DNA of 64,000 bases from Anaerolineae bacterium. Lineage in GTDB: Bacteria > Chloroflexota > Anaerolineae > Anaerolineales > Villigracilaceae. The stretch spans positions 39,750-103,749 of the forward strand of contig JAJPIZ010000002.1 of NCBI GenBank assembly GCA_021324435.1. Reading direction: 5' to 3'. Below the pieces are notes generated by a model that was given only the letters and a program-made list of their open reading frames with translations, did no database searches and was not told the DNA's origin. This document shows positions 8,668-18,360 of the stretch, in pieces (the first letter of the stretch is position 1; each line of letters opens with the position of its first letter). The position numbers and the translations under genes are program-made.

Positions 8668-9018
8668 CTAAGTGTACATCCCCCAATCCAGCGCGGATGG
8701 ATCTTCCATCATGGAGAAATCCCAGACGTCCATGCCCATCTCAATGGTTACCGGCATGTTCAATGCCTCGACCGCTTTTTGCTTGGTCATCTCGATCATT
8801 GCCGGACCATATGGACAAAATGGCGTGGTCAGGATCATTTTCATGCGCGCCATATTGTTTTCGATGGCGAGATCGCGCACCAGCCCAAGCTGAATGATGT
8901 TCATCCCGATTTCAGGGTCAACAACCTCGGCGAGTTTGGCGCGCGCAGTTTCGACCAATTCAGGATGCGTGTCGTGGAGCGTCCAGTGAATTTGATTGAC
9001 GGTTGGTTCCTCGGCCAT
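8668..9018 (-). CDS. DUF59/MIP18-family Fe-S assembly protein (SufT/PaaD-like)
   Basis: A 116-residue single-domain protein with the DUF59 core VVDPEIGMNIIQLGLVRDL and TTPFCPYGPAMIEM, whose Cys matches the conserved DUF59 cysteine. The family (SufT, PaaD, MIP18) helps mature Fe-S proteins. It lies 20 bp behind the SufR-like gene on the same strand, and the SUF operon is 2.7 kb away, which supports an Fe-S role. It is not the SufT fusion type found inside some suf operons. Confidence 0.85.
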   Translation of the reverse strand: MAEEPTVNQIHWTLHDTHPELVETARAKLAEVVDPEIGMNIIQLGLVRDLAIENNMARMKMILTTPFCPYGPAMIEMTKQKAVEALNMPVTIEMGMDVWDFSMMEDPSALDWGMYT

Positions 9019-9038
9019 TTCTAATCCTTTGACTTTTC

Positions 9039-9662
9039 TTAACTGGCGCTATGCGCGGGTTGCACAACATAGGTACAATGCGCGCCGCCGTTTAAAACAC
9101 ACTGCACCTTTTCGGCGGGAACGGCCAGCATCTTTGAAATCAGAGTCTGATCTACAGTGCAAACTTCAGGATGGTTCACGCCAATTTGATAATACGGGCA
9201 GGTGATCTCATGGATTTGGTATTGTTCGCCTTTCTTTTCCCACTCGACCGTGAAGCCCTCTTCTGCGAGTAGAGATTGGACAAAATCGAGACGCTCTTCC
9301 ATGCTCAAGCCCTGCATCTGATCTGCGTAATCGCTGGCCAGGTCTTCTGCAATCTGGTTGAATAATTTGCTGACGACCGGTGCGGGCATGGTCTCTTTCA
9401 TTTGAGTTAGCAGGCGAGTGGTCAGGCGCAGATAGCGCGTCGGGAATTTTTCCATCCCATCCTCGGTCAAGATATAGACGAGGCGCGGGCGCCCAACGCC
9501 ATGCCGTTCCTCCTCGGCCGCAACCAATCCTTCGACTTGTAAGTTTGTCAAATGATGGCGAACCGAGATGGGGTTAATCCCAACCGCCTCCGCCAATTCG
9601 TTGATAGTGCGGCGAGGCTGACGGTGCAGTGTCTGTAAAATTCGATCACGCGTGCTTTTCAT
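9039..9662 (-). CDS. sufR: SufR-like Fe-S-sensing transcriptional repressor
   Basis: About 207 residues. The N-terminal winged helix reads RTINELAEAVGINPISVRHH, with the wing GVGRPRLVYILTEDG. The C-terminal part carries four cysteines in a pattern (TCPYY, EVCTV, QCVLNGG, HCTYV) that fits the cluster-binding region of SufR proteins, which repress suf genes when Fe-S is sufficient. The DUF59 gene is co-transcribed. I chose the ATG at 9662 because GAAGG lies upstream, and because the open frame upstream contains the promoter. The shared promoter element with sufC (see 9748 and 11575) supports the assignment, but cluster binding has not been shown. Confidence 0.82.
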   Translation of the reverse strand: MKSTRDRILQTLHRQPRRTINELAEAVGINPISVRHHLTNLQVEGLVAAEEERHGVGRPRLVYILTEDGMEKFPTRYLRLTTRLLTQMKETMPAPVVSKLFNQIAEDLASDYADQMQGLSMEERLDFVQSLLAEEGFTVEWEKKGEQYQIHEITCPYYQIGVNHPEVCTVDQTLISKMLAVPAEKVQCVLNGGAHCTYVVQPAHSAS

Positions 9663-9705
9663 GCAAAACCTTCTTCCCGAGACGGGACAACCTGTAACGT
9701 GCGTG

Positions 9706-9759
9706 AGTATACTCGCCCACGTATGACCTGTCAATATTATAGATAATTATCATAAATAT
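9706..9759 (-). promoter_or_regulatory. sufR promoter with candidate SufR operator
   Basis: Reading the minus strand, TTGACA (9734-9729), a 17-bp spacer and TATACT (9711-9706) make a near-consensus sigma-70 promoter. Directly upstream lies an A/T-rich stretch containing the palindrome GATAATTATC and the plus-strand 12-mer TATCATAAATAT (9748-9759). The same 12-mer sits at the -35 box of the sufC promoter. Confidence 0.7.
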
Positions 9760-9909
9760 CCTCTCTGCCGAAGCATTTCCTGCTGGATAGCGGGAAGCGC
9801 GAGATATTCAAAGGGGCTTCCGGATCAAAGTAACGCTTCCGGCGCGGACCTTTGAGCGGGCGCGGCAAAGTTGGAAGAAGAATCTCCGAGAATTGTCTCC
9901 CGATTCGGC

Positions 9910-9937
9910 TTGAAAAATTTTCCGCCTGTTATACAAT
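9910..9937 (+). promoter_or_regulatory. Promoter of the Asp-box protein gene
   Basis: TTGAAA (9910-9915), a 16-bp spacer and TACAAT (9932-9937) lie 55 bp before the start codon. The rest of the 9760-9905 gap shows nothing recognisable apart from A/T-rich stretches. Confidence 0.5.
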
Positions 9938-9992
9938 AATTTCAATGGGTAAAGCCAATTATCCATAATTCCAAAGGAAAGATGGAGGAGCT

Positions 9993-11432
9993 ATGCAGTC
10001 AGTTCTTCGCACGAATCGTTCGTGGTTCATCTTGCTTGCATCTGTTATCGTTGCCGCACTGATATTCTTTGGTTTGAATGAGTGGCGGCTTGAGCAGATC
10101 GAGCAGGGGTTCGAAGGCAAAGCCAAAGTGCGTGATAGCGGGCAAGTGTCTCAGGAGGTAATCAACTCCTCGGCGCTGGCGCCCGCTTTTTTGTCCGGTC
10201 CCGCCGCGCCCGGAGGCTTCACTCCACAATTGCGTTTAGGTTTTCACGTGGACAATGAATGGGAGCCTGCCATCGCGTCCGATCGTTTTGGCCACGTTTA
10301 TGTTTTGTATCCACAATATGGCGGCGTCCCCGGTTGCCCGACTTGTTACAGCCCGACCATGATTTTACAAATCAGCAGCGATCATGGTCAGACGTGGGCC
10401 TCGCCGACGGTGATCTATCCTGCTGGCTCGACCAGTTATCAGGTCGACGCGCAGATCGCTGTTGATCCGGTGGATGGTCGCACAGTGTATGCCGCGTGGT
10501 TGCAGAACAACAAATCCGACATCCTGGTTGCGAAGTCTACCGATTTCGGCGCGACGTGGTCGTTTGTTCTCGCGGATCATACGAACGCTGGCACCGACAA
10601 ACCCATCCTTGCCGTGCGCGGACAGGACGTGTATGTGTCTTACAACCACAGCCAAACCGCATACGTGACGTATTCGCATGATGGCGGCGCGACCTTTACC
10701 GAAGTCAAGATGAATCAAAACGCCAAACTTGGCTGGTCGCTGGGCGGCGGCGGGACAGTCACGCCGAACGGAAATGTTTATTTCTCATGGGATGGTTATG
10801 AAGGCAGTGGCGGCGCAAAAGGAAAGGTGAATCTATACGTCAGCAAATCCACAGATGGCGGCTTGACGTGGACAACGACTTTACTGGATGTTTCTTCGTC
10901 TCCGCCCGATTGCTCGGCCTTCAATTGCGGATGGGCCTTTCTCGGCGCCGCGATTGCAATGACCTCTGATTCATCTGGGAATCTCTATGCATTGTGGAAC
11001 GCAGGCTCAACCGCTAAAGGCCCGGAGCGAATCTACTTTGCCAAGTCCACTGATGGCGGCGCGACTTGGTCTATGAAACAAGATATGTCCACCGCGCCCG
11101 CGGGGACGCACCATGCCTTCCCGGCCATCGCGGCAACTGGCAACGGTGACGTCCGCATCGCGTGGATGGACGCGCGCGCGGCCAACGGCGGGATGGATCG
11201 CTGGAATGTCTATTATCGGCGATCCACCAATGGCGGTGCGACCTGGTCGTCCGAGGTGGATGTCTCAACGTATGTGAGCGGGTACGGTTACATTTTCACA
11301 GATGGTTATCGCTTCCCGTTCGGTGATTACTTCGAGATGGATATTGACGAAAACGGGACCGCGCATCTTGTGTGGGGCGAGGGAGATAACTACGATTCGC
11401 CCGGCTCGATTTGGTATTCGCAAGGGAAGTAA
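9993..11432 (+). CDS. Membrane-anchored Asp-box (BNR) repeat protein, sialidase-like fold
   Basis: A 479-residue protein with an N-terminal membrane segment (SWFILLASVIVAALIFFGL) and at least six Asp-box turns of type S-x-D-x-G-x-T-W: SSDHGQTW, STDFGATW, SHDGGATF, STDGGLTW, STDGGATW and STNGGATW. This marks a six-bladed beta-propeller like sialidases and related secreted glycan-binding or glycan-cleaving proteins. I cannot place the sialidase arginine triad, so catalysis is unproven. GGAGGAG precedes the start. It is monocistronic, flanked by its own promoter and a strong terminator. Confidence 0.85.
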   Translation: MQSVLRTNRSWFILLASVIVAALIFFGLNEWRLEQIEQGFEGKAKVRDSGQVSQEVINSSALAPAFLSGPAAPGGFTPQLRLGFHVDNEWEPAIASDRFGHVYVLYPQYGGVPGCPTCYSPTMILQISSDHGQTWASPTVIYPAGSTSYQVDAQIAVDPVDGRTVYAAWLQNNKSDILVAKSTDFGATWSFVLADHTNAGTDKPILAVRGQDVYVSYNHSQTAYVTYSHDGGATFTEVKMNQNAKLGWSLGGGGTVTPNGNVYFSWDGYEGSGGAKGKVNLYVSKSTDGGLTWTTTLLDVSSSPPDCSAFNCGWAFLGAAIAMTSDSSGNLYALWNAGSTAKGPERIYFAKSTDGGATWSMKQDMSTAPAGTHHAFPAIAATGNGDVRIAWMDARAANGGMDRWNVYYRRSTNGGATWSSEVDVSTYVSGYGYIFTDGYRFPFGDYFEMDIDENGTAHLVWGEGDNYDSPGSIWYSQGK

Positions 11433-11450
11433 TGTTAGAAAGCTAGAAAG

Positions 11451-11497
11451 AAAGAGCAACTTGGACTCTTGATGTATAGAGTCCGGGTTGCTCTTTA
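11451..11497 (+). terminator. Terminator after the Asp-box gene
   Basis: AAAGAGCAAC and GGACTC pair with GAGTCC and GTTGCTCTTT in a long two-part stem. It ends the transcript before the suf promoter. Confidence 0.85.
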
Positions 11498-11574
11498 TAT
11501 TCGAAAAACCATCATCGCCAAAACAAGAGGCCGCGGACTTAGTTTTGTGGGATCAAGCGAATTTACTAGAAAAA

Positions 11575-11614
11575 TATCATAAATATTGACTTTTCCCGCT
11601 GACCCTGCTATAAT
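11575..11614 (+). promoter_or_regulatory. sufC promoter with candidate SufR operator
   Basis: TTGACT (11586-11591), a 17-bp spacer and TATAAT (11609-11614) form an almost ideal sigma-70 promoter. The 12-mer TATCATAAATAT (11575-11586) abuts and shares one base with the -35 box. The same 12-mer lies next to the -35 box of sufR. Confidence 0.75.
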
Positions 11615-11708
11615 GCCGCCGATTGGCAGGCAAAATAATTGCCCCTGCCTATCGTGTAACCAATTCAGGTCTGCCATTATTTCAGTATTTTTCAAGGAGC
11701 AAACCCGC

Positions 11709-12485
11709 ATGTCGCAACTCGAAATCAAGGACCTTCACGTCAGCATTGACGGCAAGGAAATATTGCAGGGCGTCAATCTCGTCGTTAAACAGGGTGAAAT
11801 CCACGCCATCATGGGCCCGAACGGCACAGGCAAGTCTACGCTGGCCTACACCTTGATGGGACATCCCAACTACACTGTGACCAAAGGCGAGGTAATTTTT
11901 AAAGATCAGAACATTCTCGAGCTCGAAGCCGATGAACGCTCTCGGCTTGGCATGTTCCTTGCTTTTCAATATCCGGTTGCAATTCCGGGTGTGACCGTGG
12001 CGAACTTCCTGCGCAGTGCCATCAATGCCCGCCGCCGCGCGGTCAACAAAGAAGACAAGGGCATGCCCATCCCGGAGTTCCGCAAACTGCTCAAAGAGAA
12101 AATGGATTTGCTCAAGATGGACAATGCCTTCGCGGGACGTTATCTCAATGATGGCTTTTCGGGCGGAGAAAAGAAACGGGCTGAGATTTTGCAGATGGCA
12201 ACCCTCCGACCGGAGATCGCTATTTTGGATGAGACCGATTCAGGTCTGGACATTGACGCGTTGCGCGTCGTCGCCGATGGAGTCAACGCTCTTACCGGAC
12301 CTGAACTCGGCGTGCTCGTCATCACGCATTATCAACGTCTGTTGAATTACATCAAGCCGCACTTCGTCCATGTGATGATGGGCGGGCGCATCGTCGAATC
12401 GGGCGGACCCGATCTGGCTCTCTCGCTCGAAGAGCATGGCTACGATTGGATCCGTGAAAAAGAAAAAACTGAAGAGGCCGCCTGA
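11709..12485 (+). CDS. sufC: SufC, Fe-S assembly ATPase
   Basis: A 258-residue ABC ATPase. It has Walker [11 protein letters not shown] (about residue 37), the SufC signature [11 protein letters not shown], Walker B with [11 protein letters not shown], and the switch ITHYQRLL. It powers the SufBCD scaffold in the cytoplasm. The chosen ATG follows AAGGAG by nine bases; the open frame upstream contains the promoter. It is the first gene of the operon sufC-sufB-sufD-x-sufS-sufU-Rieske. Confidence 0.97.
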   Translation: MSQLEIKDLHVSIDGKEILQGVNLVVKQGEIHAIMGPNGTGKSTLAYTLMGHPNYTVTKGEVIFKDQNILELEADERSRLGMFLAFQYPVAIPGVTVANFLRSAINARRRAVNKEDKGMPIPEFRKLLKEKMDLLKMDNAFAGRYLNDGFSGGEKKRAEILQMATLRPEIAILDETDSGLDIDALRVVADGVNALTGPELGVLVITHYQRLLNYIKPHFVHVMMGGRIVESGGPDLALSLEEHGYDWIREKEKTEEAA

Positions 12486-12546
12486 CGGCGGCGATATTCG
12501 ATTATTCGATTATTCGAATTTCGAGTATCGAATAACGGAGACCCTT

Positions 12547-13965
<1,419 letters not shown>

Positions 13966-13969
13966 TTTC

Positions 13970-14048
13970 GTGTCACTCTGAGCCGCGGAGTGGCGAAGAG
14001 TCTCGAAAGTCTCGAGGTCGAGATGCTTCGCTCCGCTCAGGATGACAC
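13970..14048. repeat. Palindromic intergenic repeat (GTGTCACTCTGAGC type)
   Basis: GTGTCACTCTGAGCC..GGAGTGGCGAAGAGTCTC faces GAGATGCTTCGCTCCGCTC..GATGACAC as an imperfect long inverted repeat. It fills the sufB-sufD gap and creates a false upstream reading frame for sufD (LRSAQDD). Confidence 0.7.
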
Positions 14049-14064
14049 TTCATGGATGAGAATA

Positions 14065-15402
14065 ATGCAGGAAAAACCAAAGGTAGTTGTTTCAAAGACT
14101 CGACGGGCTGAAACCGCCGCAAAGGATTTCGCCTTCACCCAGGCGGACATCCCCGCCGCGAGCGGAGCCATCGCATCATATCGGACGAAAGCCTGGGACG
14201 CGTTTAAAAAACAGACTCTCCCCGATGTGACTCTCGAGGCCTGGCGTCGTACTGACATCCACGCGATGCCCCTCGACTCGTTCAAACTTCCCGCGGAAGG
14301 CGCATACAAAGATTTGCCGTCCGTGCCTGCCGATCTTCTCAAACCGCTCGTCGCCAATCAGCACGGCGGACAAATTGTTTTGCTTCCCGGCGGATCGAAG
14401 ATTGACTTGGACGAGTCGCTCGCGAAACAAGGCGTCATCTTCACGGACTTGAAGACCGCGCAGAAAAACTATCCTGAAATCGTTGCCAGGATTCTCGGTC
14501 AAACAGTCAATGTAGAAGAAGGCAAATTCTCCGCGCTGGCTGGGGCGCTGGCGCAAAATGGAATCTTGTTGTACGTACCGAAGAATGTGAAAGTTGAACA
14601 GCCGCTCCACAGCATTTTGTGGGGACCGGGTGCGGGTTTGGCTCACATTTCGCACTTGCTCGTGCTCGTTGACGAAGGCGCGAGCGTGACCTACGTTCAC
14701 GAGTCGGGTTCGCCGAACGAATCCAACGATGCTTTGCACGCCGGCATTGTCGAGATCAAGGTCATGCAGGGCGCGAGCTTCAAGTTTGTCGAATTGCAAT
14801 CGTGGGGCAGGCATGTTTGGAATTTTACTCACGAGCGCATCCGCGTCGAACGCGACGGCAACCTCGATTGGATCTTCGGCGCGATCGGCTCGAAGTTGAC
14901 AAAGAATTTCTCCGAACTCGACCTGGTCGGCGAAGGCGCGACGGGGCGCATGTCCGGTTTTTATTTCACGGACGGCACACAGCATCTCGATCACGATACG
15001 CAACAGAACCACCTCGCCCCGCACACCACCAGCGACCTGCTCTTCAAGGGCGCGCTCAAGGGGAAGAGTCGCTCGGTTTGGCAGGGCATGATCTACGTCG
15101 CGAAAGGCGCGGAAAAAACTGACGGCTATCAAGCCAACCGCAACCTGGTCCTGGAAGAGGGCGCTCGCGCTGATTCAATTCCGGGGCTGGAAATCCTTGC
15201 CGATGATGTCCGTTGCACGCATGGAGCGACCGTCGGCAGGATGGAGCAGGAGCCGCTTTTTTATCTCAAGTCGCGCGGCATTCCGCAGAAGGAAGCCGAG
15301 AAATTGGTGGTCGAAGGTTTCTTCGATCCCATCTTCCAGCGGATTCCGTTTGAAGGTGTACGTGAACGGTTCCAGGAATACATTGCCAGCAAAATGGAAT
15401 AG
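14065..15402 (+). CDS. sufD: SufD, Fe-S cluster assembly scaffold subunit
   Basis: A 445-residue SufBD-family protein with the typical SufD N-terminal helical region (WRRTDIHAMPLDSFKLP) and the beta-helix core (EGASVTYVHESGSP, HLDHDTQQNHLAPHT, KGKSRSVWQGMIYV). It forms the SufBC2D complex. Translation upstream of 14065 would run through a palindromic repeat, so I place the start at ATG 14065; ATG 14056 is an alternative. Confidence 0.94.
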   Translation: MQEKPKVVVSKTRRAETAAKDFAFTQADIPAASGAIASYRTKAWDAFKKQTLPDVTLEAWRRTDIHAMPLDSFKLPAEGAYKDLPSVPADLLKPLVANQHGGQIVLLPGGSKIDLDESLAKQGVIFTDLKTAQKNYPEIVARILGQTVNVEEGKFSALAGALAQNGILLYVPKNVKVEQPLHSILWGPGAGLAHISHLLVLVDEGASVTYVHESGSPNESNDALHAGIVEIKVMQGASFKFVELQSWGRHVWNFTHERIRVERDGNLDWIFGAIGSKLTKNFSELDLVGEGATGRMSGFYFTDGTQHLDHDTQQNHLAPHTTSDLLFKGALKGKSRSVWQGMIYVAKGAEKTDGYQANRNLVLEEGARADSIPGLEILADDVRCTHGATVGRMEQEPLFYLKSRGIPQKEAEKLVVEGFFDPIFQRIPFEGVRERFQEYIASKME

Positions 15403-15490
15403 TTCTTGAAGTGAATAATGAAATTCACTATAGTATTAGTGGCGGTGCGGAAATTCTGCAAGTAATTTTGTAATGAAAGTAGGCATTCAA

Positions 15491-16135
15491 ATGACGATCA
15501 AGAAAAGAGTAGCACGCAAAGCGGCCAAACAAAAAACGACGCGGAGAGTTGTCTCCAAGACTCGTTCGAAAGCCGTTGTCAAAAAAGCGCCTGCTAAACG
15601 AGCGCTGAAGTCTCGCAAAACAGCCGCAAAAGTGGTTGCAAAGGCTCCAGTGACCAAAACTCCGGTCAGGCCGGCCCCGACCCCGAGACCCGCGCCGAAA
15701 TTGATGGCGACTCTGCCTGCAGCTGCATTGCGCATGGAAACTCCACGGCCGCGACTCAAAACCAAAGTTCACGCGGTAAGGCCGGCGCGTACCTCTTCTG
15801 CCGTAGCGGGAGAACGCCGCGCCTTTCGCGTGGGGCGTGTTGCGCAATTCGCTTACATGAAGGCGCCCGGCATTGAGGACGCTTTTGAGGTCGGCGACAC
15901 AGTTGAGGTATTTTGTGATCACGAAAAAAATAACGACCGCGTGCGCGGCTGGATCAAAGGCATTGTCGTTCAAGTGGACAACAAGCTGGTCGCGGTGCAG
16001 TTCCGCTCCAATGTTTTCCTCACCGATGGCTGGATGGTGCCCGACCGCATTCTGTGGTATCCGCTGACGTCGGATCAAATCCGCTCGGTCTCCACCGGTA
16101 AAAAATCCGCCAAGAAGGAAATCCCCGACTATTAG
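15491..16135 (+). CDS. Histone-H1-like basic protein with C-terminal barrel-like domain, inside suf operon
   Basis: A roughly 214-residue protein. The first 90 residues are Lys/Ala/Arg/Pro-rich with many AAK, KRA and TAAK motifs, like the tails of bacterial histone-H1-like DNA-binding proteins. The last 90 residues form a compact domain (VGDTVEVFCDH..VRGWIKGIVVQVDNKLVAVQF) suggestive of an SH3/Tudor-type barrel. I do not recognise the family. Start: AGG lies seven bases before ATG 15491; ATG 15473 has no ribosome site. Why a nucleic-acid-binding protein lies between sufD and sufS is unclear; it may bind DNA or RNA. Confidence 0.75.
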   Translation: MTIKKRVARKAAKQKTTRRVVSKTRSKAVVKKAPAKRALKSRKTAAKVVAKAPVTKTPVRPAPTPRPAPKLMATLPAAALRMETPRPRLKTKVHAVRPARTSSAVAGERRAFRVGRVAQFAYMKAPGIEDAFEVGDTVEVFCDHEKNNDRVRGWIKGIVVQVDNKLVAVQFRSNVFLTDGWMVPDRILWYPLTSDQIRSVSTGKKSAKKEIPDY

Positions 16136-16144
16136 AAAGTAAAC

Positions 16145-17404
16145 GTGAATCAACCAACCGGTTCCCGCCTCCTGAATATGACATTAGATATCGCTCGTAT
16201 CCGCCAGGATTTTCCAATCCTAAATCGCGAAGTCCGGCCTGGGGTCAAGGTCGTTTATCTTGACTCCACAGCCACTTCGCAAAAGCCGCTTGCTGTCATC
16301 GAGGCGATGAATGATTTCTATCATCGCTTCAATGCGAATATTCATCGCGGAGTTCACACCCTCGCGGAGGAAGCCACGGCGATGTACGAGCAGGCGCGCG
16401 TCAAGATTGCCAAGTTCATCAACGCGCGCAATCCGCATGAGATCATTTATACGCGCAACACGACCGAGTCGATCAATCTCGTTGCATACACATGGGCGCG
16501 CGCCAATCTCAAATCGGGCGACCTCGTCATCTTGACCGAGATGGAGCATCACAGCAATCTCGTTCCGTGGCACATGCTGGCGGCGGAACGCGGCGTCCAA
16601 CTCGAATTCATCCCGGTGACGGAAAATGGTTTGCTGGATCTCGAGACGTACAAATCGCTTCTTGCCCGGACCCCGAAACTGGTCTCGTTTACGCACATGT
16701 CCAACGTCCTCGGCACGATCAACCCTGCCGCGGAGATCATCAAGCTGGCGCACGACGCGGGCGCGATCACTGTTGTGGATGGCGCTCAATCCGTCCCGCA
16801 TTTGAAAGTGGATGTCCACGCCCTCGACGCGGACTTTTATGCGTTCTCCGCGCACAAGATGTGCGGCCCCACCGGCATCGGCGCGTTGTATGGTAAGTCT
16901 GCACTGCTGGATGCCATGCCTCCATTCCTCGGCGGCGGCGATATGATCAAGGAAGTTAAACTGCGTTCATTTCGCCCGAACACGGTTCCGGCCAAGTTTG
17001 AAGCGGGCACACCCGCCATCGCGGAGTCGGTCGGTTTCGGCGCGGCAGTGGATTATCTAACTGGCATCGGTATGGACAAAGTAGCCGCGCATGAGCATGA
17101 GATCACTGAGTACGCGTTGGAGCGCCTTGAGGAAATTCCCGGCGTGAAAGTCTTCGGTCCATCCGCAGATAAAAAAGGCGGAGTGGCCTCCTTCACTTTT
17201 GACGGTGTTCACCCACACGACGTGGCGCAGATTTTAGATCGAGACGGAATCGCTGTCCGCGCCGGGCATCACTGCGCACAGCCTTTGCATGAGAAATTTG
17301 GAATTCCGGCAACGACCCGCGCCAGTTTCTACCTGTATTCGACGAAAGACGAAGTGGACAAATTGGTGGAAGGAATTTACAAGGTCAAGAAGGTGTTTGG
17401 TTAA
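16145..17404 (+). CDS. sufS: SufS, group II cysteine desulfurase
   Basis: A 419-residue PLP enzyme with the PLP-Lys motif FSAHKMCGPTGIG, HRGVHTLAEEAT, MEHHSNLVPW and the active-site Cys in GHHCAQPLHEKFG. It converts Cys to Ala and passes persulfide to SufU. It starts with GTG at 16145, or alternatively ATG at 16178 just before DIARIRQDFPIL; neither has a strong ribosome site. The position between the basic protein and sufU fits SUF operons of SufU-using bacteria. Confidence 0.96.
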   Translation: MNQPTGSRLLNMTLDIARIRQDFPILNREVRPGVKVVYLDSTATSQKPLAVIEAMNDFYHRFNANIHRGVHTLAEEATAMYEQARVKIAKFINARNPHEIIYTRNTTESINLVAYTWARANLKSGDLVILTEMEHHSNLVPWHMLAAERGVQLEFIPVTENGLLDLETYKSLLARTPKLVSFTHMSNVLGTINPAAEIIKLAHDAGAITVVDGAQSVPHLKVDVHALDADFYAFSAHKMCGPTGIGALYGKSALLDAMPPFLGGGDMIKEVKLRSFRPNTVPAKFEAGTPAIAESVGFGAAVDYLTGIGMDKVAAHEHEITEYALERLEEIPGVKVFGPSADKKGGVASFTFDGVHPHDVAQILDRDGIAVRAGHHCAQPLHEKFGIPATTRASFYLYSTKDEVDKLVEGIYKVKKVFG

Positions 17405-17409
17405 CATTC

Positions 17410-17485
17410 CGTCGTTGCGAGGAGCCGCGAAGCGGCGACGAAGCAATCTCCACGTTTGAAGTAGATTGTTTCGCTCGCAATGACG
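17410..17485. repeat. Palindromic intergenic repeat (GTCGTTGCGAGGAGC type)
   Basis: CGTCGTTGCGAG..GAAGCAATCTC faces GTAGATTGTTTCG..CTCGCAATGACG as an inverted repeat. It belongs to the same family as 2548-2631 and fills the sufS-sufU gap. Confidence 0.75.
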
Positions 17486-17496
17486 TACGGAGTTTT

Positions 17497-17892
17497 ATGG
17501 ACGATCTCTATCGTGAAGTCATTATTGAGCACTATAAAAATCCATCTTACCGCGGACATCTCGACCCGCACGATATTTCATTTGCTGATAATAATCCGCT
17601 CTGTGGCGATCATATTCAAATTGATCTGCGCGTGGATGAGAGCGGCAAGGTCACCGACGCGCGCTTCGATGGTCATGGGTGCGCCATCTCGCAGGCATCC
17701 GCTGATTTGTTGGTCGAGTCGGTGATCGGGAAATCTGTGGAGGATGTCAAGAAGCTGAATAAGCAGGATATTCTTGACATGCTTGGCATCGAACTTGGCC
17801 CAGTTCGATTGAAATGCGCCCTGCTTTCGCTGAAAGTCTTGAAAGCCGGTGTTTATGGTTTGTGCGAAGCCAGCGATGAACTGGTGGAATAA
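17497..17892 (+). CDS. sufU: SufU, zinc-dependent sulfurtransferase
   Basis: A 131-residue SufU/IscU-fold protein. Three cysteines (NPLCGD, GHGCAIS, RLKCALL) plus Asp match the SufU Zn site, which accepts sulfur from SufS. The segment VESVIGKSVEDVKKL between the second and third Cys fits the SufU-specific insertion. It lies 92 bp after sufS because of the intervening repeat. Confidence 0.95.
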   Translation: MDDLYREVIIEHYKNPSYRGHLDPHDISFADNNPLCGDHIQIDLRVDESGKVTDARFDGHGCAISQASADLLVESVIGKSVEDVKKLNKQDILDMLGIELGPVRLKCALLSLKVLKAGVYGLCEASDELVE

Positions 17893-17895
17893 ATT

Positions 17896-17955
17896 GACTG
17901 TGGACGTTGGACGGTGACCGTAAAAACACGGTCAACGATCCACTGTCCATCGTCG
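17896..17955. repeat. Imperfect palindrome between sufU and the Rieske gene
   Basis: GACTGTGGACGTTGGACGGTGACCGT faces its imperfect complement across a short A-rich loop. The GTGGACG/TGGACGG units resemble a tract found inside xdhA at 56337-56400. Confidence 0.6.
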
Positions 17956-17958
17956 GGG

Positions 17959-18312
17959 ATGGCTATGTACAACTACACAAAGATAGACGAATCAAAAGTC
18001 GAATATGTTGAGATCGCGCCTGCCAGCGAACTGCCAAATGGGGAGCGGCTTTTCGTTGAGATCGGCGGGAAGATGATTGTGATCTTCAACATCGCGGGGC
18101 AATTTTTTTCGATTGCTGATGTCTGTTCGCACGATGATGGGCCGGTGGGCGAGGGGACGCTCGAAGGCTACAACATCACCTGTCCGCGCCACGGCGCGCA
18201 GTTCGATGTGCGTACGGGTAAAGTGATGCAAATGCCCGCGGTGGTGGATATCCCCGCCTATCCTGTCCAGGTTCGCGATGGAAATATTTTTTTAGGAATC
18301 CCCAGGGAATAA
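17959..18312 (+). CDS. Rieske [2Fe-2S] ferredoxin-like protein
   Basis: About 117 residues. The Rieske ligands are CSHDDGPVGEG and CPRHGAQFDVRTG (C-x-H then C-x-x-H), with no membrane anchor, so this is a soluble Rieske ferredoxin of the dioxygenase/NirD type. It is the last gene of the suf operon, as in several suf loci, and is probably an electron carrier. ATG 17959 or 17965 may be used; the second has GGGG at a better distance. Confidence 0.9.
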   Translation: MAMYNYTKIDESKVEYVEIAPASELPNGERLFVEIGGKMIVIFNIAGQFFSIADVCSHDDGPVGEGTLEGYNITCPRHGAQFDVRTGKVMQMPAVVDIPAYPVQVRDGNIFLGIPRE

Positions 18313-18321
18313 ATTCTACAA

Positions 18322-18359
18322 GGAAAAACTGTTGCGAGGAATTCTCGCCGCAGTTTTTG
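18322..18359. terminator. Bidirectional terminator after the suf operon
   Basis: AAAAACTG..GCGAG pairs with CTCGC..CAGTTTTT around a GAATT loop. It separates the suf operon from the convergent DinB gene. Confidence 0.8.
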
Positions 18360-18360
18360 A

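Noticed and set aside
12486..12546. Near-tandem ATTATTCG units between sufC and sufB as a CRISPR or regulatory repeat
   Set aside because: There are only three short units without spacers; simple A/T-rich repetition.
13990..14064. N-terminal extension of SufD
   Set aside because: The extra residues (LESLEVEMLRSAQDD) are translated from a palindromic repeat, not from conserved SufD sequence.
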